Of a DNA stretch of 64,000 nt, positions 61,657 through 64,000 are shown in pieces. Position numbers and translations under genes: made by a program. Each line of letters opens with the position of its first letter. Positions within the stretch are counted from its first letter, which is position 1. Source of the DNA: Arthrobacter sp. ZGTC131 (GTDB lineage: Bacteria; Actinomycetota; Actinomycetes; Actinomycetales; Micrococcaceae); the NCBI RefSeq assembly GCF_002929275.1, contig NZ_PJIK01000001.1:124001-188000 (forward strand), written 5' to 3'. The notes beneath the pieces were generated by a model. It had not been told where the DNA came from, did not search any database, and worked only from the letters and a program-made list of their open reading frames with translations.

Positions 61657-64000
61657 ATGACTTTTCATATCGCCTACCCCGCCGAGCTGCCGGTCTCCGA
61701 GCGCCGCGAGGACCTGATGGCCGCCATAGCCGCCAATCAGGTGACCATCATCGCCGGCGAGACCGGCTCGGGTAAGACCACGCAGATCCCCAAGATGTGC
61801 CTGGAACTGGGGCTGGGCGAGAACGGCCTGATCGGCCACACGCAGCCGCGGCGTCTGGCCGCCCGCACGGTGGCGGAGCGCATTGCCTTCGAACTCGGCG
61901 TCGAGATCGGCCAGGAAGTGGGCTTCCAAGTCAGGTTTACGGGAGAGGTCAGCCGTTCCACCAAGGTCAAACTGATGACCGACGGCATCCTGCTGGCCGA
62001 GATCCAGCGCGACAAGCTGCTGCGAAAGTACAACGCCATCATCATCGACGAGGCCCACGAGCGCAGCCTCAACATCGACTTCATTCTGGGGTACCTCAAG
62101 CGGATCCTGCCGCAGCGCCCCGACCTGAAGATCATCATCACGTCCGCCACCATCGATCCCGAGCGCTTCGCGAAGCACTTCGGCTCCGAGGACGAACCCG
62201 CCCCCATCGTGGAAGTCTCCGGACGAACCTTCCCCGTGGAGATCCGCTACCGGCCGCTGTCCCAGCCGGCGGGCGGCGCGCCCGCCGGTGATGATGAGGA
62301 CATCTCCTCCGACGACGAACTCGAGGAGGACCGGGACCCGCTGGACGCGGTGTGCGACGCCGTCGACGAGCTGGCCCTGGAAGCGCCAGGCGACATCCTC
62401 ATCTTCTTCTCCGGCGAGCGCGAAATCCGCGACGCCGCGGAAGCCCTGAACGCCAGGATCCAGTCCAACCGGCGTCTCGCCGGCACCGAAGTGCTGCCGC
62501 TCTTTGCCCGCCTGAGCCTGCAGGAACAGCACCGCGTCTTCAACCCGGGCAGCAAACGGCGCATCGTGCTGGCCACCAACGTTGCCGAGACTTCCCTTAC
62601 CGTGCCCGGCATCAAGTACGTCATTGATACGGGAACTGCCCGCATCTCGCGCTACTCGCACCGCACGAAGGTGCAGCGGCTGCCGATCGAGCGGGTGTCG
62701 CAGGCGTCGGCCAACCAGCGCTCCGGCCGCTGCGGCCGCGTGTCGGACGGCATCGCCATCCGGCTCTACTCCGAAGAGGACTTCGAGTCCCGGCCCCTTT
62801 ACACGGATCCGGAGATCCTGCGCACCAACCTGGCCGCCGTCATCCTGCAGATGACAGCCATGGGAGTGGCACGCGGGCCCAAGGACATCGAAGATTTCCC
62901 GTTCGTGGAGCCGCCCGACTCGCGTGCCATCAACGACGGCGTCACCCTGCTCCGGGAGCTCGGCGCCTTGAGCGCCTCCCGCCCAGGCGACGGGACTGCC
63001 GACGGCACTGCTGAAGGGTCGGGCAACGGTGCGGGCCGCAACGGCGGCGGGCTTACCGCCGTCGGGCAGAAACTGGCGCAGCTTCCCGTCGACCCGCGGC
63101 TGGGCCGCATGATTGTCGAAGCCGGACAGCGCGGCTGCGTCCGGGAAGTCATGATCCTCGCCGCGGCCCTGACCATCCAGGACCCCCGCGAGCGCCCCCA
63201 GGGGGACGGCTCAGGCAAGCAGCAGCTGGCCGCCGAGAAGCACGCACGGTTCCGCGATGAAAACTCAGACTTCACCGGCTTCCTGAACCTCTGGAACTAC
63301 ATCCAGGAAAAGCAGCAGGAACTGTCGTCCACGCAGTTCCGCAGGCTCTGCCGGAACGAGTTCATCAATTACCTCAGGGTCCGCGAATGGCAGGATCTGT
63401 TCGCGCAGCTCCGGCAGCTTGCCCGCCCCCTCGGCATCAGCCTGGACAACAAGCGGCAGGCGGACCCGGTGGGCAATCACGAGGGTGTCCACATCAGCCT
63501 GCTGTCCGGGCTCCTGAGCCACATCGGCATCCTCGACGAACGCAAGCGCGAATACGCCGGAGCCCGCGGCACGCGCTTCGCCGTCTTCCCCGGCTCGGCG
63601 CTGTTCAAGAAGTCGCCAACGTTCGTCATGGCCGCTGAGCTGGTGGAGACCAGCAGGCTTTGGGCCCGGGTTGCCGCGAAGTTCGAGCCGGCCTGGGCGG
63701 AGCAGGTGGCACCGCACCTCGTCAAGCGCACCTACAGTGAACCGCACTGGTCCACCAAAATGGGTTCAGTCATGGCCTATGAGAAGGTCACACTTTACGG
63801 CGTGCCCATCATCGCGCAGCGGCGCATCAATTACGGCAAGGTCGATGCCGTCCTGGCCCGGGAGCTGTTCATCCGGCATGCGCTGGTCGAAGGCGACTGG
63901 AAGACCCACCACAAATTCTTCCACCGCAACCGTGCGCTCCTGCAGGAAGTGGAGGAACTCGAAGCGAGGATGCGCCGGCGGGATCTGCTGGTGGACGACG
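61657..64000 (+). CDS. hrpA: ATP-dependent DEAH-box RNA helicase HrpA (3' end beyond window)
   Basis: Partial: 781 codons from ATG 61657 to the right edge, with no stop. Motif I GETGSGKTT (34-42), DEAH (131-134) and SAT in ITSATIDPERF mark the helicase core. NVAETSLTVPGIKYV and QRSGRCGRV are motifs V and VI. A helicase-associated domain and the OB/C-terminal part follow. A Gly/Asp/Ala-rich insert is seen at about residues 445-465 and an acidic one at 209-225. HrpA-type helicases remodel RNA and have been implicated in ribosome quality control. Full-length homologues are about 1300 residues, so roughly 500 are missing at the edge. Confidence 0.93.
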   Translation, partial: MTFHIAYPAELPVSERREDLMAAIAANQVTIIAGETGSGKTTQIPKMCLELGLGENGLIGHTQPRRLAARTVAERIAFELGVEIGQEVGFQVRFTGEVSRSTKVKLMTDGILLAEIQRDKLLRKYNAIIIDEAHERSLNIDFILGYLKRILPQRPDLKIIITSATIDPERFAKHFGSEDEPAPIVEVSGRTFPVEIRYRPLSQPAGGAPAGDDEDISSDDELEEDRDPLDAVCDAVDELALEAPGDILIFFSGEREIRDAAEALNARIQSNRRLAGTEVLPLFARLSLQEQHRVFNPGSKRRIVLATNVAETSLTVPGIKYVIDTGTARISRYSHRTKVQRLPIERVSQASANQRSGRCGRVSDGIAIRLYSEEDFESRPLYTDPEILRTNLAAVILQMTAMGVARGPKDIEDFPFVEPPDSRAINDGVTLLRELGALSASRPGDGTADGTAEGSGNGAGRNGGGLTAVGQKLAQLPVDPRLGRMIVEAGQRGCVREVMILAAALTIQDPRERPQGDGSGKQQLAAEKHARFRDENSDFTGFLNLWNYIQEKQQELSSTQFRRLCRNEFINYLRVREWQDLFAQLRQLARPLGISLDNKRQADPVGNHEGVHISLLSGLLSHIGILDERKREYAGARGTRFAVFPGSALFKKSPTFVMAAELVETSRLWARVAAKFEPAWAEQVAPHLVKRTYSEPHWSTKMGSVMAYEKVTLYGVPIIAQRRINYGKVDAVLARELFIRHALVEGDWKTHHKFFHRNRALLQEVEELEARMRRRDLLVDD

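Overview
The window is GC-rich chromosomal DNA from a high-GC Gram-positive bacterium, most likely a member of the Micrococcaceae (Arthrobacter, Pseudarthrobacter or a close relative). This is judged from gene content, protein style (Ala/Arg/Gly-rich, many GTG starts), the NucS-type mismatch-repair nuclease, the actinobacterial Rho with a long disordered insert, and gene order. No prophage, insertion sequence, CRISPR array or rRNA operon was seen. One tRNA gene is present.

Layout. (1) 1-12 kb: an IclR-type regulator, an MFS exporter, the SbcC/SbcD nuclease pair, an aquaporin-type channel, an ADP-ribosylglycohydrolase, a DUF4395 membrane protein, a DnaQ-like exonuclease fused to a BRCT domain and a DedA membrane protein. 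(2) 11.5-18 kb: rdgB, rph, a metallo-beta-lactamase-fold hydrolase and murI on one strand, then DUF2017 and clpS, with pncB-pncA divergent from them. (3) 18-24.6 kb: an SF2 helicase paired with a DUF3039 protein, nagB, a two-gene ABC exporter and an old-yellow-enzyme oxidoreductase. (4) 24.6-32 kb: a thioredoxin-fold/TPR protein, a large unrecognised membrane protein, an AI-2E-family permease, an alpha/beta hydrolase, a small Cys/His protein, nucS, a cold-shock gene and DUF2550. (5) 32-40 kb: the complete F1Fo ATP synthase operon atpB-E-F-H-A-G-D-C, preceded by two small membrane proteins of the AtpI/AtpZ type. (6) 40-46 kb: a WecA/TagO-like sugar-phosphate transferase, a GT2 and a TagA/WecG-like glycosyltransferase, tsaC, prmC and prfA. 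(7) 46-55 kb: rho and the aspartate-family block thrB-thrC-hom-lysA with argS. (8) 55-64 kb: a flavin-based membrane redox cassette (FMN-binding lipoprotein, ApbE, NqrB/RnfD-FNR fusion), tRNA-Arg(CCG), an M4 metallopeptidase with its emfourin inhibitor, a GlxA-type regulator, a short membrane ORF, and an hrpA helicase that runs off the right edge.

From about 55 kb down to 13 kb the minus-strand order argS-lysA-hom-thrC-thrB-rho-prfA-prmC-sua5-wecA-atp-DUF2550-nucS-Trx/TPR-clpS-murI-rph-rdgB follows the ancestral actinobacterial order known from Mycobacterium tuberculosis. The departures from that order are the informative parts: the flavin cassette beside argS, the extra glycosyltransferases next to wecA, no rpmE between rho and prfA, and the ABC/OYE/helicase block between the Trx/TPR gene and pncBA.

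The least characterised and most system-like parts are the three-gene flavin cassette (55507-58464) and the protease-inhibitor pair behind it (58784-60205). Both are supported by clear motifs and by operon geometry.
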